From Delphinapterus leucas (lineage: Eukaryota; Chordata; Mammalia; Artiodactyla; Monodontidae), in the NCBI RefSeq assembly GCF_002288925.2, contig NW_022098021.1, positions 6,946,138 to 7,010,137 of the forward strand: a stretch of 64,000 nucleotides of DNA. The letters are read 5' to 3'. Position 1 is the first letter of the stretch. Each line of letters opens with the position of its first letter. The position numbers and the translations under genes were made by a program. The notes beneath the pieces are model-generated. The model had not been told where the DNA came from. It saw only the letters and a program-made list of their open reading frames with translations, and did not search any database. Positions 1-11,578 of this stretch are shown piece by piece.

Positions 1-722
1 CCAGTGAAACTGGGCTCCTGGGAGACCCAGCCTCTGCCCCACCCACATCAGCCACGAGGCAGAGCGCTTGGTCTGTGCCCCCCTTAGGACGCGGAAGCCT
101 CTCCTTCCCTACTCTGCAGGCAGCGCTGTAGTGGAACGACGCTGGTGGCAGGGAAGAGCGAGGGGCGGGCGGGGGCGGCTGTTTTCTAAGGCCTGACGCC
201 AGGAAGACTTGGCCCCAAGCATTTCCTAGAGAACTAGGAAGATATCCTGACTTCTCAAGCTCCCAGCGTAGCGAAAGGGTAAACACAAAACACTCTCTCT
301 CAGAGAGCTGGACTCCGAAGCCAGAGCCCATGGGCTATCTCAGCACTTCCCGCTGGACAAGGCAGGCCTCTCGCAAAGGGGGGTCCAGCTCCTGCCTGAG
401 GCCGCAGCAAAGCCACCGGCTCCTGGGAAGACTGACATGGAGGTGACCTACACAGTCCTCCTGGGAGGCAGGAAGAGAGTCTGACGGTGGTCAGGCAGAG
501 GCACAGGGAGAGGGGCCCAGCAAGGAGGCTGTGCTGGCCTGTCCGGGTTGGCATGTCCCATCCTTGTGCAGAGGCAGGGACAGCGGGGGCACATTCTGAA
601 GGAAGAGAGGACAAGGCCTTTATCTTTAGAGATTATTAGAGGGATATTCCTCCCCCAGGAATTGACATGGAAGCCGAAGGCAAGTGAAATTTCAGAAGGG
701 ATTCAGGACCAAGAATCTAGCC
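1..722. other. Unique intergenic sequence
   Basis: Moderately GC-rich sequence with no recognisable exon, RNA gene or repeat. The short open frames here have no protein-like composition or recognised domain. The last bases (715-722) form one copy of the target-site duplication of the MER5A element that follows. Confidence 0.5.
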
Positions 723-944
723 CAGGGTATCTCAGCCGTGACGGACATTTGGGGCCAGGTACTTAATTCTCTGTCGTGTGTGTGGGGGGGTGTCCTGTGC
801 ACGGTGGAATGTCTAGCAGTGTCCTTGGCCTCTACCCGCTAGATGCAGTGGCATCCCCTACCCCCAGCTTTGGCGACCACAAATGTCTCCAGATACTGCC
901 AGGTGTCCCCTGGGGACAAAATCACTCCCGGCTGAGAGCCGCTG
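723..944 (-). mobile_element. MER5A-like hAT-Charlie MITE
   Basis: Non-autonomous hAT DNA transposon relic. It matches the recalled MER5A layout in reverse, including the blocks 'acatttggggcc', 'ggcctctaccc' and 'aaatgtctccaga', and ends in a CAG...CTG terminal pair. It is flanked by 8-bp repeats, atctagcc (715-722) and gtctagcc (945-952), with one mismatch. An 8-bp duplication is the rule for hAT transposons. It has no coding capacity. Confidence 0.85.
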
Positions 945-1169
945 GTCTAGCCGTCTACCTGGACCAAGCTTCCCCCCACGTCAGCCCAGCCAGCTCTTAG
1001 GCTCCGCCTCCTCTTCCCACGGTGCCAGGACTTCGGTACTGAAACTCCCGCATCCTCTCCAGCGCAGGCGGACTGGGGCGGGTGCCCATCTCCAGACCCC
1101 TCCCCTCCGTGCGCGGAGCCCCAGCCTCACCATGTCCAAATCCGCGCTCGCTGCAACGCCGCACCAACC

Positions 1170-1412
1170 TCCCCTGCGTTCTCTGGCTCTCTTATTCTGC
1201 TCTCCACTCTCTTTACTCCATAGCACTTACCACCTTCTAACATACTATTTCATTTAGTGTCTCGTTTACTGTCTGTCCCTCCTCCTGACCTCCCTCCACC
1301 GCCCCCATAAAAGCTACTTCAGGGTCGGGATCTTTGCTTATTCCACAGATGTGTCCCAAGTGCCCATGACAGTGTCAGGCCCATGGGAGATGCTGAACAA
1401 ACATTGTTTCGT
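1170..1412 (+). mobile_element. L2 LINE 3' end fragment
   Basis: Ancient mammalian L2 LINE. The typical 3' end wording is visible: a pyrimidine-rich stretch, a degraded 'agggtcgggatctttg' block, then 'gtgtcaggcccatgggagatgctgaacaaacattg'-type sequence in pieces. Non-coding and strongly diverged. Confidence 0.6.
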
Positions 1413-1849
1413 GAAGGATCAGGGCTCTACAAACATTATGAGCATCTGTGACCTTTGTCATCACTCCGCTGTTAGTTGCTTTCACTTTCCCAGCATGTTG
1501 CTTGGCAGTGCTTAGCAGGAAACCCTTCCCAGGAGCAGGGCCTGGGGTGCACCTTTGGGACGGCTGAGACTCTGCCTTTCTTCAGCTGGTGGGGTCAGGG
1601 GTGAGCAGAGAGAGTCCCAAGGCGTGGGCAGCCCAGGGTCCGGGGGAGGCCACAGGTGAGTTCCCCGGCCTGCTATGAGGATGGCGGGCGCGCGGGCCTG
1701 AAGCCAGCACTGGGGAGGCCAGTGCTACACCGATGCTGCCAGGGCCCACCTCTCAGCATCCTGGGGCAGGATCTGTCCTCTAAGGCCCGGCAGTGTGCTG
1801 GGCACAAAGCAGGATCTCAATAAATGTTTTCCGGATTGAGCATTTACAA

Positions 1850-2045
1850 GGAAATATAATGTAGCGTTGTAAGTAAGAGTTTAGGCTTTGGGGCTGGGGG
1901 CTTTGAGTTCCAACCCTGGCATTGCCACCTCATGTCTGTCTGACCTTGGGCAAATCCCTTCCCCTGCCTGGGCCCTCACGCCTTCATCTGTTAGATGGAA
2001 ATAAAAACAATACTCATCTCACGAGCATCACTCTGTATAAGTGGG
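1850..2045 (+). mobile_element. MIR SINE
   Basis: Mammalian-wide interspersed repeat. The central core is clear: 'tgaccttgggcaaatcc' followed by a degraded 'ctgtaaaatgg'-type block. A short L2-like stretch ending in 'caataaatg' lies just upstream (about 1790-1840). Confidence 0.75.
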
Positions 2046-2074
2046 AGCTAGTACAGGATTCCTTCCAAAGAGAA

Positions 2075-2630
2075 CAGCAGGAGGTACTGTACTTATTATC
2101 TAATTCTACAGAGCAGATCATCCTAAACTTTGTGGCTTAAGACCAGCAATGAGCCTTTCTTGACACCTCTCACAGTTTCTGTGTTTCAGGCGTTCAGGAG
2201 CGGCTTGGCTGTAGGTTCTGGCTCAGGCTATGTCGTGAGCCTGTGGTCAGATGTCAGTCAGGGCTGTGATCTCATCTGAAGGCTCCACCGAGACTAGAGG
2301 CCCTGCTCCCAGGCAGCTCCCTCACGTGATGGCTTGTTGGCAAGAGGCTTCAGTTCTTCTTCACGTGGGCCTCTCCACCAGGCTACCTGAGTGTCCACAA
2401 GACATGCTGGTGGCTTTCACCAGAGTGAGTGGTCCAGGAGAAAAAGGTGGAGTTCAGCGCCCCTTAGGTCTAGCCTTGGAAGATGCATATCATCAGTGCT
2501 GTCGTGCTCTGTCTGCTGAGGGCTCCCAGACGAGCCCTGGCCCCGTGTGGGAAGAGACTATGCAGGTGTGAGTACCAGGGGCTGAGGCCACTGGGCCACC
2601 TTGGAGGCTGGCTCCCTGGATACACCTGAT
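2075..2630 (+). mobile_element. MLT1-like LTR (ERVL-MaLR), solo
   Basis: Old solo LTR of the MaLR type. It shows 'tttgtggcttaagac' near its start, 'cagtttctgtgtttcagg', 'cacgtgggcctctccacca', and 'ccaccttggaggctggctcc' at the end. The order matches the older MLT1 subfamilies as I recall them. There is no internal retroviral sequence. The exact subfamily is uncertain. Confidence 0.6.
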
Positions 2631-4595
2631 AGTCAGTCTCGAAACTGGGAGCGGCTCCGTCCAGCCCCTGGCGACTGCACTGCATTTCCACCTTCGTCTG
2701 CTTATCTGCAAAATGACACACATCGCTGAGCACTGTCTGCCTGGTTGGTTTCAGCATCTGTTTCCAGGCGAGTCTGTGAGCTTTTTCAGAAAGGGGCCTG
2801 CAGCGTCTTTGTATCCCTGTGCTCACAATGCCTCAGTGAATGCCGGAAGAAATGAACGTCATCTCACATCTCACCTTCGTACAGTTTCCACTTTGTCCCC
2901 GAGTTCTAACCAGTGAAAGCCCAGGAACATTCAGAGCCTCAAAGGTCCAACACGGCTCAACACAGGGCAGAGGTGTGGAGCTGAGTGGGCGTGGATGTGA
3001 CCCTGCAAGGATCTGCCAGCACCCAGTAAGGGCCACTAAGACACAGCTGTGCCCAGGCCGGCCCTCAAGCCACCTCTGGACGCCTCCTGCCCCAATCACA
3101 TCCATTGCCAAGCCTGGGTGGGCAAGGATGAAGCAATTATAAATCAGATCCTTCCTTCCTCAGTTTTGGGATTCAATCCAGGCATTAGGATTGTGGATGA
3201 TCTTGCCTTTTCTGTATTTTTTCAGATTTACCACAATGAAATTGCATTTGTTTAATGATGAGAAAAAAAAAACAGGGAAAAATATAAACCTTACTCGGCT
3301 TGTGATTTTCACCACGACTGGTCCCAGTAGGGCCTGGGATCTGGTTCTTCTGCAGGACACACTGAGGTCTGCCTGAGGGTCACTTCCCCTGAGTCTCCAC
3401 TGTTTGCTGGAGGACTCAGTGAGTGATCTGTGAAATGGGCTGTTGAGTTTTACTTTTCATTTTGCAGATTGTTTGCAAGGATTAGTGGGTCACCCTGGAC
3501 ACATGGTTGATGGAGGCCAGATGGCCAGTGACAGAGGGTCAGGTGATGGACTCGTTGTCAGGATAACTCTGACCACCCCCTAAAAGTGAGTTGTGGCCTA
3601 TATGGCCTGAACAGTTACACCATCTCTCTAAGGGATCATGCCAGAAGAAACCTGACTTTGAGGCTCACATTCAGTCATTATCACCATTATAATGGTAATT
3701 AACAATGTCTGGTGGATTCTGGACTTCCTGCTTTGCTACAACATAACAGCTGAGTTCCCAGTTTGGCGCTGGGAGAAGACAGACATTCTGGGGTCTCGTG
3801 AGAGATCATCGTGACATGTATTAACAGCACTGACATCCTGAGATCCACCAGGCCTGACGTTAATAAGCCTTTTTTCCCTGTTTCTTTTCCGCTCCCTTTC
3901 CAGAAACAGCTCCTCAGTGAAAATTGTCATGACAACCTGAGCGCGGGCACTTCGGTGGGTGGAGCAGGGCCAGAAGGTCTGGGCGTAGGGATGAAAGAGC
4001 CTGATGACGGTGGCAGCCCGGCCGCAGGAAGCTTGGCAGTGCAAGATCAAAGCGAGTGTTGAAGGTCACACTCGGTTTCGTGAATGGAAAGCTAGGTTAG
4101 GGGCTTCTCTACGCAGAGGCTCCAGGCCCCCAACATGGTCTGGAGGATGCCCGGAGCCTGCACGGGGCTGGTCCTGCCCGCCGGCGCCCGCCCGCCCCGC
4201 CCTGGGGATCAGGGTCTCATCGTGCCTTCAGCCTGGGTAACCTTTGTGCAAACAGTGGAGTGGCACCCCTTTGATTCCTCTGACCCAGAGCCGTTGGGGA
4301 AAGCAGGTTGTTTATCACAGCAGAGCTGTAAGAGCTCTGTACAAAGCCTGGTGGGCTATTGGGGGCAGTGAGTTCTCCGCAGCCTGGAACAGAGAGCAAG
4401 GCCCGAGTCTCCTCTCTCTGGCTGCGAAGGCAAACCTTAGCCTCCGGGTCCCTGTCCTGTCCCTAAGATGGAGCTTCTCCTGCCCGAAGTCCCTGGCCTG
4501 TCCCTGGCGTGTCCCTAAGATGGAGCTTCTCCCGCCCGAAAGCAGACGGCTCCCCGGGTGCTTTCCCTGGTCCCTCTCACCAGAAGATCTGAGAT
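2631..4595. other. Unique intergenic sequence
   Basis: No gene or confident repeat is visible. A GC-rich patch lies at about 4150-4210, too short for a CpG island. A 52-bp tandem duplication within this stretch is listed separately. Confidence 0.4.
4459..4549. repeat. 52-bp tandem repeat, about 1.75 copies
   Basis: The unit starting 'gtccctaagatggagcttct' at 4459 recurs at 4511, giving a 52-base period. The copies differ at one base within their first 30 nt, so the duplication is probably recent on an evolutionary scale. Confidence 0.8.
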
Positions 4596-4599
4596 CCTA

Positions 4600-4750
4600 G
4601 AAAACTGGCTTGTGCCGTGGAAAGAACAGGCTTCGGTTGTCAGGACGACCTGGATGGAATCCTAGCTCTGCCACCCACCCTGTGTGACCTTGGAAGTTAC
4701 AGAAACTTCTCCAAAATGCAGCCTCCTGACACTCCGGGTTCTCAAGCCCA
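4600..4750 (+). mobile_element. MIR SINE
   Basis: MIR core on the plus strand: 'gaatcctagctctgccac' followed by 'tgtgtgaccttgg'. It is followed closely by a second MIR in the opposite orientation. Confidence 0.7.
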
Positions 4751-4769
4751 AGGGGAGCTACGCTAACCT

Positions 4770-4985
4770 CTCCGCAGACACCGCTCTAAATGTTGTACAC
4801 ACGTCAACTCAGAGCAGCCCTACAATGTGCAACATCTATTACCATACACTTCCATTTTATAGATGAGGAACCTGAGGCCCAGAGAGGTTAGGGTTCTTGC
4901 CCCAAATCACAGACTAGTGAGAGGCAGAGCCCAGAATTAGACCCAGGCGGTCTGCCCCCAGATCCATACACTTAGCCCCTACATT
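4770..4985 (-). mobile_element. MIR SINE
   Basis: MIR in reverse, clearest at 'ttttatagatgaggaacctg', 'aggcccagagaggtta' and 'agaggcagagcccagaatt'. With the preceding plus-strand MIR it makes a tail-to-tail pair. Confidence 0.8.
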
Positions 4986-4989
4986 GTTC

Positions 4990-5330
4990 CAGACCCTACA
5001 TCACCTCCTGCAAGACCCTCACCAGCCTCAGTTTTCACCACACTCCACCGTCCCTACGTTCCACGCACCCAGGCCTTCGTGGGCTGAGCCCACGCTGACC
5101 TCAGGGCCATTGTGCATGCTGACCCTCTGCCCGTGTCTTCATCCCACTCGCTACCTGGCTGCATCCTCCCCCTTTGCCTCTCTGCCTACACATCCCCTCC
5201 TCAAAGGGACACCCTGACCACCTAGTCCAGGGACAGTACAACTGTCCTGGAGGGAGGGGGTTTGTTCATTTCCCACGGTCTGTGAGACCCGTGAGGACGC
5301 GCCCGGGTCCACTCCCTTCACCGTGGTCCA
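4990..5330 (+). mobile_element. Possible L2 LINE fragment
   Basis: Pyrimidine-rich sequence with a decayed L2-like 3' end ('gtttgttcatttcccacggtctgtgag'). Low confidence, because pyrimidine-rich unique sequence can look similar. Confidence 0.35.
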
Positions 5331-5819
5331 CGCTGGCACAGAGAGCTCGATGTCCATCTCTCCTCAGGGTGGGGTACCTGTCAGAGGTGCCTGGGAGGGG
5401 ACTTCAAGGCTGAAGTGAGACCTAGAAGAGGTCGTGCTGGAGGGCTAGCTGTCCAGCCGGCGAGGGCCTCGGGTGTGGGCACGGCAAAGGCGAGGCTGAG
5501 AGTAACGCGGCCCACCCTGCCTGGAGCGGTGGCAGCTTGCCTCGAACCCACCACCTTCTCCCCACAAAGGTCCGGGGACGTTCCGGATCAGAGCTCGTAG
5601 GCGGTGTGCCATGGGGCCGACCCGTGCAGAGGAAGGGAACCGCCTAGACTTCCATCCGGGCCCCCTGTTAAAATGGACGTGTAACTAGATGGCCCTTATC
5701 CACCAAGAGGCCTCATTGTCACCCACTCCTGTCTGCTGGGGAGGACCCTCCATTCTGTCCTCTGGGCTCAATGTCACCACACTGTCCAGTTCATAATCCC
5801 ACCTTTACGGGACCCGGCG

Positions 5820-5965
5820 CAGTACAGGGGCGACACACCAGCCTGGCCGTCGGGAAACCAGGTTTGTGGTCTGCCGTTACCTCCCTGATCTTGGACACAT
5901 CAGTTACCCTCTCTGGGCAAGAAAATTTTCATCTTTCAAGTAAGAGGCTTAGATTAGAAAGGCGG
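5820..5965 (+). mobile_element. MIR SINE fragment
   Basis: Diverged MIR: 'gaaaccaggtttgtggtctgccgttacctcc' in pieces, then 'ttaccctctctgggcaag'. The sequence after it (5966-6729) shows no gene. A degraded hAT-like end ('cagtttgaaacctcctg' near 6180) may be present. Confidence 0.5.
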
Positions 5966-6729
5966 TCTTTCAACATTTTTTAAACAGTTGGATGCTTTTT
6001 TAAATTAAAAAAATTGAACAAATATTTTAAAAACTGAAATCTTTATGGAACTTCAATATCAAGAGCAGATAATGGTAAAACACCGCTGCTGTAATAGGGA
6101 TGGGCAGGCCCACCTATTCACTGTCCCCCCGACTCCCTTACCCCTTGGCTCCGGAGAACTGCCAGGGCCCCAAGGAGCACAGTTTGAAACCTCCTGATGC
6201 AGGTGCTCACCAGGAACGTCCCTGCAGTGTCCCCCGCGCTCCCTGGAGGCAAGAGGCCTGAGATAGGGCTGGACCCCAGAGCTGCCAGGAGATGTCCGTG
6301 GGCCCTAAGGGCATGGTGGCAGCACCGTCATTTTCCATGCAGCCGGGAGGCCACGGAATTCCTTCCACACTGGGGCAGCTGTCACCAGGCATTAACGGTT
6401 GGGTTTTCTAAGAGTGAACGCTGGGGAGTCCCAACCAGAGGTGTGATGCGTTGCCTCGGCAGGTACATGTGCTTGTGCTGCTGCAGTAAAGGTGCTGTCA
6501 GCCCATACACGGGGCCTGATGAATGTCGGCTTTGGCAAGTCCTAACCCAGGCACCGATGCTAAATCACAGACAACATCCACTGAGCCCATCACCCCACAA
6601 ACATCCACATCCGCCAATGAGAACGCCTCAGGGCTGCGACTAATCAATGCTGATCAAGAACAATTAAATATTAAATGTCAAAAAAAAAAAGAACACCTCA
6701 GGGGAACGGTACCACTTTGGGGTTCACAG

Positions 6730-6895
6730 CCCAGGCTGTGCAGGCAGCTAGATTTAAGTCAAATCCCCCAGCTCGTTTTCTCATCTGTAAAATGGGAAAA
6801 ATAGTATCGACATCCTAGGGTTGTTGTTTGGAGTTAACGAGAAAGCGTGTGTACAGCTCACAGCATGCTCAGATACCATTATTATTAACATCACG
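6730..6895 (+). mobile_element. MIR SINE
   Basis: MIR core and 3' part: 'ttctcatctgtaaaatggg', then 'cctagggttgttg' and an 'attattattaac' tail. Confidence 0.75.
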
Positions 6896-7067
6896 GGGGC
6901 CTGTTTCCAAACAGCTGCCAGGAGTCATCACACACAAAGAGAACACACAACTTCAGAAAACCCTGGACAGCACCCCAGCCATTTCTTAACCTGGATCTTA
7001 GAGTCATCTGTCTGCCTGTTTTGAATGCTAGATATGCTGCATATAAAATTATAGAGATAATCTGAGG

Positions 7068-7421
7068 GTTTTTTTAAAACTAATTAATTAACTTATTTTT
7101 GGCTGCGTTGGGTCTTCGTTGCTGCGCGCGGGCTTTCTCTAGTTGCAGGGAGCGGGGGCTACTCTTCGTTGCGGTGCATGGGCTTCTCATTGCGGTGGCT
7201 TCTCTTGTTGTGGAGCATGGGCTCTAGGCGCACAGGCTTCAGTAGTTGTGGCATACGGGCTCAGTAGTTGTGGCTCGCGGGCTCTAGAGCATAGACTCAG
7301 TAGTTGTGGCGCACGGGCTTAGTTGCTCCACGGCATGTGGGATCTTCCGGGACCAGGGTTCAAACCCGTGTCCCCTGCATTGGCAGGCGGATTCTCAACC
7401 ACTGCGCCACCAAGGAAGTCC
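7068..7421 (-). mobile_element. CHR SINE, long type
   Basis: Full-length tRNA-derived SINE inserted antisense. It runs from the AT-rich tail side (7068-7100) through 'ggctgcgttgggtcttcg' to the tRNA-like head near 7421. TSDs taatctgagg are at 7058-7067 and 7422-7431, perfect over 10 bp. The repeated 'agtagttgtgg' phrases mark the long CHR subtype, a marker of cetaceans and close relatives. Confidence 0.9.
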
Positions 7422-7431
7422 TAATCTGAGG

Positions 7432-8905
7432 TTTTAAATGATGTTATCTGCCTGCCTCCAGAGAAGATTTACTTTTATTTTGAGTAGGCACTTGGGCAGA
7501 TTATCTTAACCCATCCTACATGAGCTGATTCAAAGCTGGTTTCAGTCTGTGAAGGCTGGTCCATTCGTGATTCACCCTTATGCTTGGGGGTGACCCCTCT
7601 GTTGCTCCACTCAAAAGCCTGGAGTGTTTACTAAGCCCCCTCATCCTTGGCAGGACCCAAGCTCAAATGTTTGTTCCTCTAGCCTCATGGGACTGAAAGT
7701 TCTACTCAGTTTCTCAGCCCCTCAGCTGGCACTTAGGAATTAGCAAATGCCTCATGGGGTAGGGGAACGGAAGGCTCCCCTCTCTGTAACTCCCTCTTCT
7801 CCTTGGTTTTGGCCCCTCAAGTCCTGGCTGCCTTGGGAGCTCTCTGATAGCTTCAACAGAGTTTGTAAAAATAGTTCATCTGGTTTTTCTAGTTGTTCTC
7901 AAGGTGGGAGTTGATATGGTTATTAGGTAGTCCACCATATTGGAAGTGAAAGTCTGTATTTGAGTTAATGCTCATTTAGGTTTTTTGTTTTTTTTTTTAA
8001 TTGTTCTGTTTTCCCGAGCTTTGTTAATTTAAAGGTCTCACCGGGATGGTTGGGGGAAGTGAGAATCCATCTCTTTCATTCCAGTCTAGGATCAAATTCC
8101 TCAGGAGGCAGAAAGGTAGGATACGAGGAAGGTGTCTGGTCATGGACTCAGATGGCACCTGGTCGTAACCCAAAGTCAAAGAAGGCATGTTGACTGCAGG
8201 TTTCCTCAGCAGCTGAATTCTGGAGGCATTTTTCCTCAGCAAGTCCACACACTAGTTTGATTCATGCTAACTTTTCCTCCAAATAATACAGCTTAGAAAC
8301 AAGGTACGAGAGCCATCTCCTGGTAAGAAAATGGTGATATTGAGACTTACAGAGATTCTCAAGCTGTGTGGGACCCTGAGGGTCCTGGGAAGACGGGGTT
8401 TGGGAAGGTGTTCAGAGTGAGTGCATTCCTGTCTCTGTCTTCACATCACCTTCAACCAGGGCAGCTCCCACTTTCTCCACTTTATGCACGGGATTTCTGA
8501 TCCAGGTTTCCACCATGTGGAATCTGAGAAATTGTTCCATCAAACAAGTTTGAAACAGTTTCATCTTATCAATAATCTGAGTTCTCCGGACATAAGTGAC
8601 TTTCCTAGGGCCGTACAAACGATTCCTGGTAACGCCAGGACAAAACCCAGCTGCTCTGACCCCAGTTCAAGCACTTTCCACCACCCACACTCTGTCACTT
8701 GGAGATTCAGTTTCCCAAAGGTTCTTTGCTTTAGAAAAATGTTTCTCTTAAAGAGCACTGTTCCTTGCTTTTTGTAGAGCTTTGTGGGCTCTTCTCACGA
8801 GCTCCCCCTGGAGGACATGGAGTGAACAAGGGTGCTGTCTTTCCACTGATGGGACCAGAGGCAGCAAAGCTCCCTGGAAGCACAGTAGTGCTTTGCAGCA
8901 GATGC
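7432..8905. other. Unique intergenic sequence
   Basis: No recognisable gene or strong repeat. The short open frames have no domain-like content. Confidence 0.4.
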
Positions 8906-8909
8906 CCCA

Positions 8910-9005
8910 GGAGACCGTGCCATCCTAGCTCTCGTGACTCACCATGTGACCTTGACAAGTCAGGCCGCCTCGCTGGTCCCAGTTTTCTCCTCCATAAAAT
9001 TAGAA
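8910..9005 (+). mobile_element. MIR SINE fragment
   Basis: MIR core 'atgtgaccttgacaagtca' followed by 'ttttctcctccataaaat'. Confidence 0.65.
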
Positions 9006-9207
9006 AACCAGGAAGCTGAAGATCTTTGCACTTTGTTGTGGGGGGGGTCCTTCAGAGAATCCCCCAAGAAGGCCTGATGCACCCCGACATGGGCATGTGA
9101 TTCCTCCTTCTCTTGGGAAGCCAAAGATGTCAACAAACCCAGATGATTGGTCCGTTCCAAGAGAGGAGCTACATCTCTGCCTCAAGGGAGGAGGATATAT
9201 AACCTCA

Positions 9208-9525
9208 GAGTTCTGGGCTAACCTGTGTCCCCCCGCAAATTCCTATATTGAAGCCCTAACCCCCAGTACCTCAGAAAGTGACTGTATTTGGAGGAAGGGC
9301 CTTTAAAGGGGTTAATTAAGGTAATAAGATCACTAGTTTGGGTCCCAATCCAATATGACTGGTGCCCTTATAAGAAGCCAAGGAGAGAGGCCTCAGGAAA
9401 ACCCAAATCTGCCGACACCTTGATCTTGGACTTCCAGCCTCCAGAACTGTGAGCAAATAAATTCCTGTTGTTCAAGCCCACCAGTCCGTGGTAGCTTGTA
9501 CGGCAGCCCTAGCAATCTAAAACAA
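9208..9525 (-). mobile_element. MLT1A-like LTR (ERVL-MaLR), solo
   Basis: Reverse MaLR LTR. The diagnostic phrases are 'gtgactgtatttgga', 'cccttataagaagcc', 'cttggacttccagcctccag' and 'ctgttgttcaagcccacc'. The central part, which should carry the 'acacagagg' region, is shortened. Old solo LTR with no internal genes. Confidence 0.85.
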
Positions 9526-10284
9526 TCAGCAAATTCCCCGCTCAATGACCGACCCCCCCCTTTGGGAATCATCCCTGTTTGCTCTTTTAACAATCTCTCT
9601 GTCAATAAATTGGAGAGAGATGCATCCCTTAGAATGAGTAAGATAAATAAAGTTATGATGAGATGTTACAACGGACCTACAATTTCGGCCCTGGGGGAGA
9701 AGTCACAGCAACTCGCACACATCCTTTTGCTAGAAGAGGCACTGGCTGTCCTTGCAAGGGCTGGGCTGAGATGGGCCAGCAAATCCTCTGTTTGCCCTCA
9801 TCACTAAAGGATCAGTGCCAGCTCTAAGGTCCTGGACTGCTGGGATCACTGAAGAATCCCACGCTTGGCAGAGGGCTGGAGCCAGGCAGGTATGACCTGG
9901 GTGGTACTTGGCATTGCATTTAGCAGGAAAAAATGGAACATGAAGCCCATAGCTTGTCTCTGCCTTTTGGCATCCTGCAATTCCTATCTCATTGGAGTAA
10001 AATGAACCCAAGTACCATCTGGTACAGTCCATGTCTGTCAGACCCTAAAACACACCTGATGGGGTTTACTGACTTGGGGCCAGGTGGATGGAAGCTTCAT
10101 CCATTGAGGAAAGAACAAAACAATGGCTCCCAATACAGAGATATGTATAAAAAGCTAAAATAAAGTCCTCTGCTTAGCCAAGAAATGGCCTGTCGATCCA
10201 GGATTAATAAGCAACAGCGTGGTTGGCCTCTGTGCCCCGTCACCACACAAAGGTCATACATTCTCTTGAGTTCAAAGGCTGAGG
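9526..10284. other. Unique intergenic sequence
   Basis: No gene or confident repeat is visible. Confidence 0.4.
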
Positions 10285-10450
10285 AAAGAGCACAAGCTTT
10301 GGAGTCAGGCCTGAGTTCAGACCCTGGCTTTTCTGCCAACAACGGTATAACTTGGTCTCTGATCCTCGGCTTCCCGATCTGTGAAATAGGTATAACAAGG
10401 CCTTTCTCGTGGCTGTGAAGAGCACATAAAATAATGGTGTTAAGGTCCAA
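10285..10450 (+). mobile_element. MIR SINE
   Basis: MIR with a good 5' part ('gctttggagtcaggcctgag', 'gttcagaccctggc') and 3' part ('cttcccgatctgtgaaatag'). Confidence 0.75.
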
Positions 10451-10908
10451 GTGCTCGGAGCCTAGGGCCCTGCTATTTTTCAGTGTTAACGTCGGCGTCT
10501 CCCACTGTCCATCACTGAGCCCACGGTGGGGCCGGCACACACAAAGGCACGCCCGGCATGATCAACAACTTGAAAATTTGATCAGGTTTGTTAAGACTGA
10601 ATGGGGCTCGAAAGAGTGGAGAGGCTATTTTTCCTTTGACTTCGAAGGACCCACGGGCAGGTTTCAGACAGGATGTCCAGATGCCCAAGGCCCCCTCCTG
10701 TGACGAGGTGTGCAGTTTTGATGAGGTATATTGAGGCCCATCAGTCGCCTGGCCCTAGAAGCTGAGTCTGTTGGCAAATAACCTAAAGGAAGTCTTTGGT
10801 CTGGTCAGTGAGCAGAGTTCACCAAGAACATACTCAAGAGCACAACCAACCCCAATAATTAACTCTCTAATTAACCAGGAAGGGAGGACCAGCACAAGGA
10901 GAAAGACT

Positions 10909-11117
10909 CTTTTTTTTTTTTTTTGCGGTACGCGGGCCTCTCACTGTTGTGGCCTCTCCCGTTGCGGAGCACAGGCTCCAGACGCGCAGGCTCAGCGGCC
11001 ACGGCTCACGGGCCCAGCCGTTCCGCGGCACGTGGGATCTTCCCGGACCGGGGCACAAACCCGTGTCCCCTGCATCGGCAGGCAGACCCTCAACCACTGC
11101 GCCACCAGGGAAGCCCT
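10909..11117 (-). mobile_element. CHR SINE, short type
   Basis: Antisense SINE with a poly-T start at 10909-10924, then 'cctctcactgttgtggcc', 'cccgttgcggagcacagg', and the tRNA-like head ending 'gccaccagggaagccc'. Still CpG-rich, so relatively young. I could not see a convincing TSD. Confidence 0.85.
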
Positions 11118-11257
11118 CACCAAATTACTTTGATCATTACTTTTCTGCTCCACAGCAATGACACATTTTGAGTGTGAAATCACAAAGAACCTATTTAATT
11201 ATTTACAAATCATATTCTTCTGGACTAGTATATTTTGCACATTAGAAAGCATACCCA

Positions 11258-11458
11258 GGAAGGGACTTCCCTGGTGATCCAGTGGCTAAGACTCCACACT
11301 CCCAATGCAGGGGGCCTGGGTTTGATCCCTGGTCAGGGAATTAAGATCCCAACGCATGCCACAACTAAAGATCCCGCATGCCACAAGTAAAAATATCCCA
11401 CACGCCACAACTAACACCCAGTGCAGCCAAAGAAATAAATAAATATTAAAAAAAAAAA
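11258..11458 (+). mobile_element. CHR SINE A, inserted in an L1 target-site copy
   Basis: Plus-strand tRNA-derived SINE with the head 'gggacttccctggtgatcc', a B-box-like 'gggtttgatccctgg', and an A-rich tail ending at 11458. It appears to split the 5' copy of the 17-bp duplication aaagcatacccacatat that flanks the neighbouring SINE B/L1 block. Bases 11246-11257 lie on one side and 11459-11465 on the other. Confidence 0.75.
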
Positions 11459-11465
11459 CACATAT

Positions 11466-11578
11466 CCGGGGAATTCTCTGGCGGTTCAGTGGTTAGGACT
11501 TGGCACTTTCACTGCCGTGGGCCCAGGTTCAATCTCTGTTTGGGGGAGCTAAGATCCCGCAAGTCACGTGGTGTGGCA
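11466..11578 (+). mobile_element. CHR-like SINE B fused to L1
   Basis: Short tRNA-derived SINE ('gaattctctggcggttcag', 'gggcccaggttcaatctctg'). It runs directly into L1 ORF2 sequence at about 11579, with no poly-A tail and no duplication between them. The outer TSD encloses SINE B and the L1 together. See the finding on a probable chimera. Confidence 0.65.

Noticed and set aside
2075..2630. A complete endogenous retrovirus around the MLT1-type LTRs (also 9208 and 14664)
   Set aside because: Only solo LTRs are seen. No gag, pol or env-like frames lie between or beside them, and the LTRs are in different orientations.
10097..10540. 147-codon open frame on the minus strand
   Set aside because: It overlaps a MIR SINE in reverse and shows no domain. 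Chance opening.
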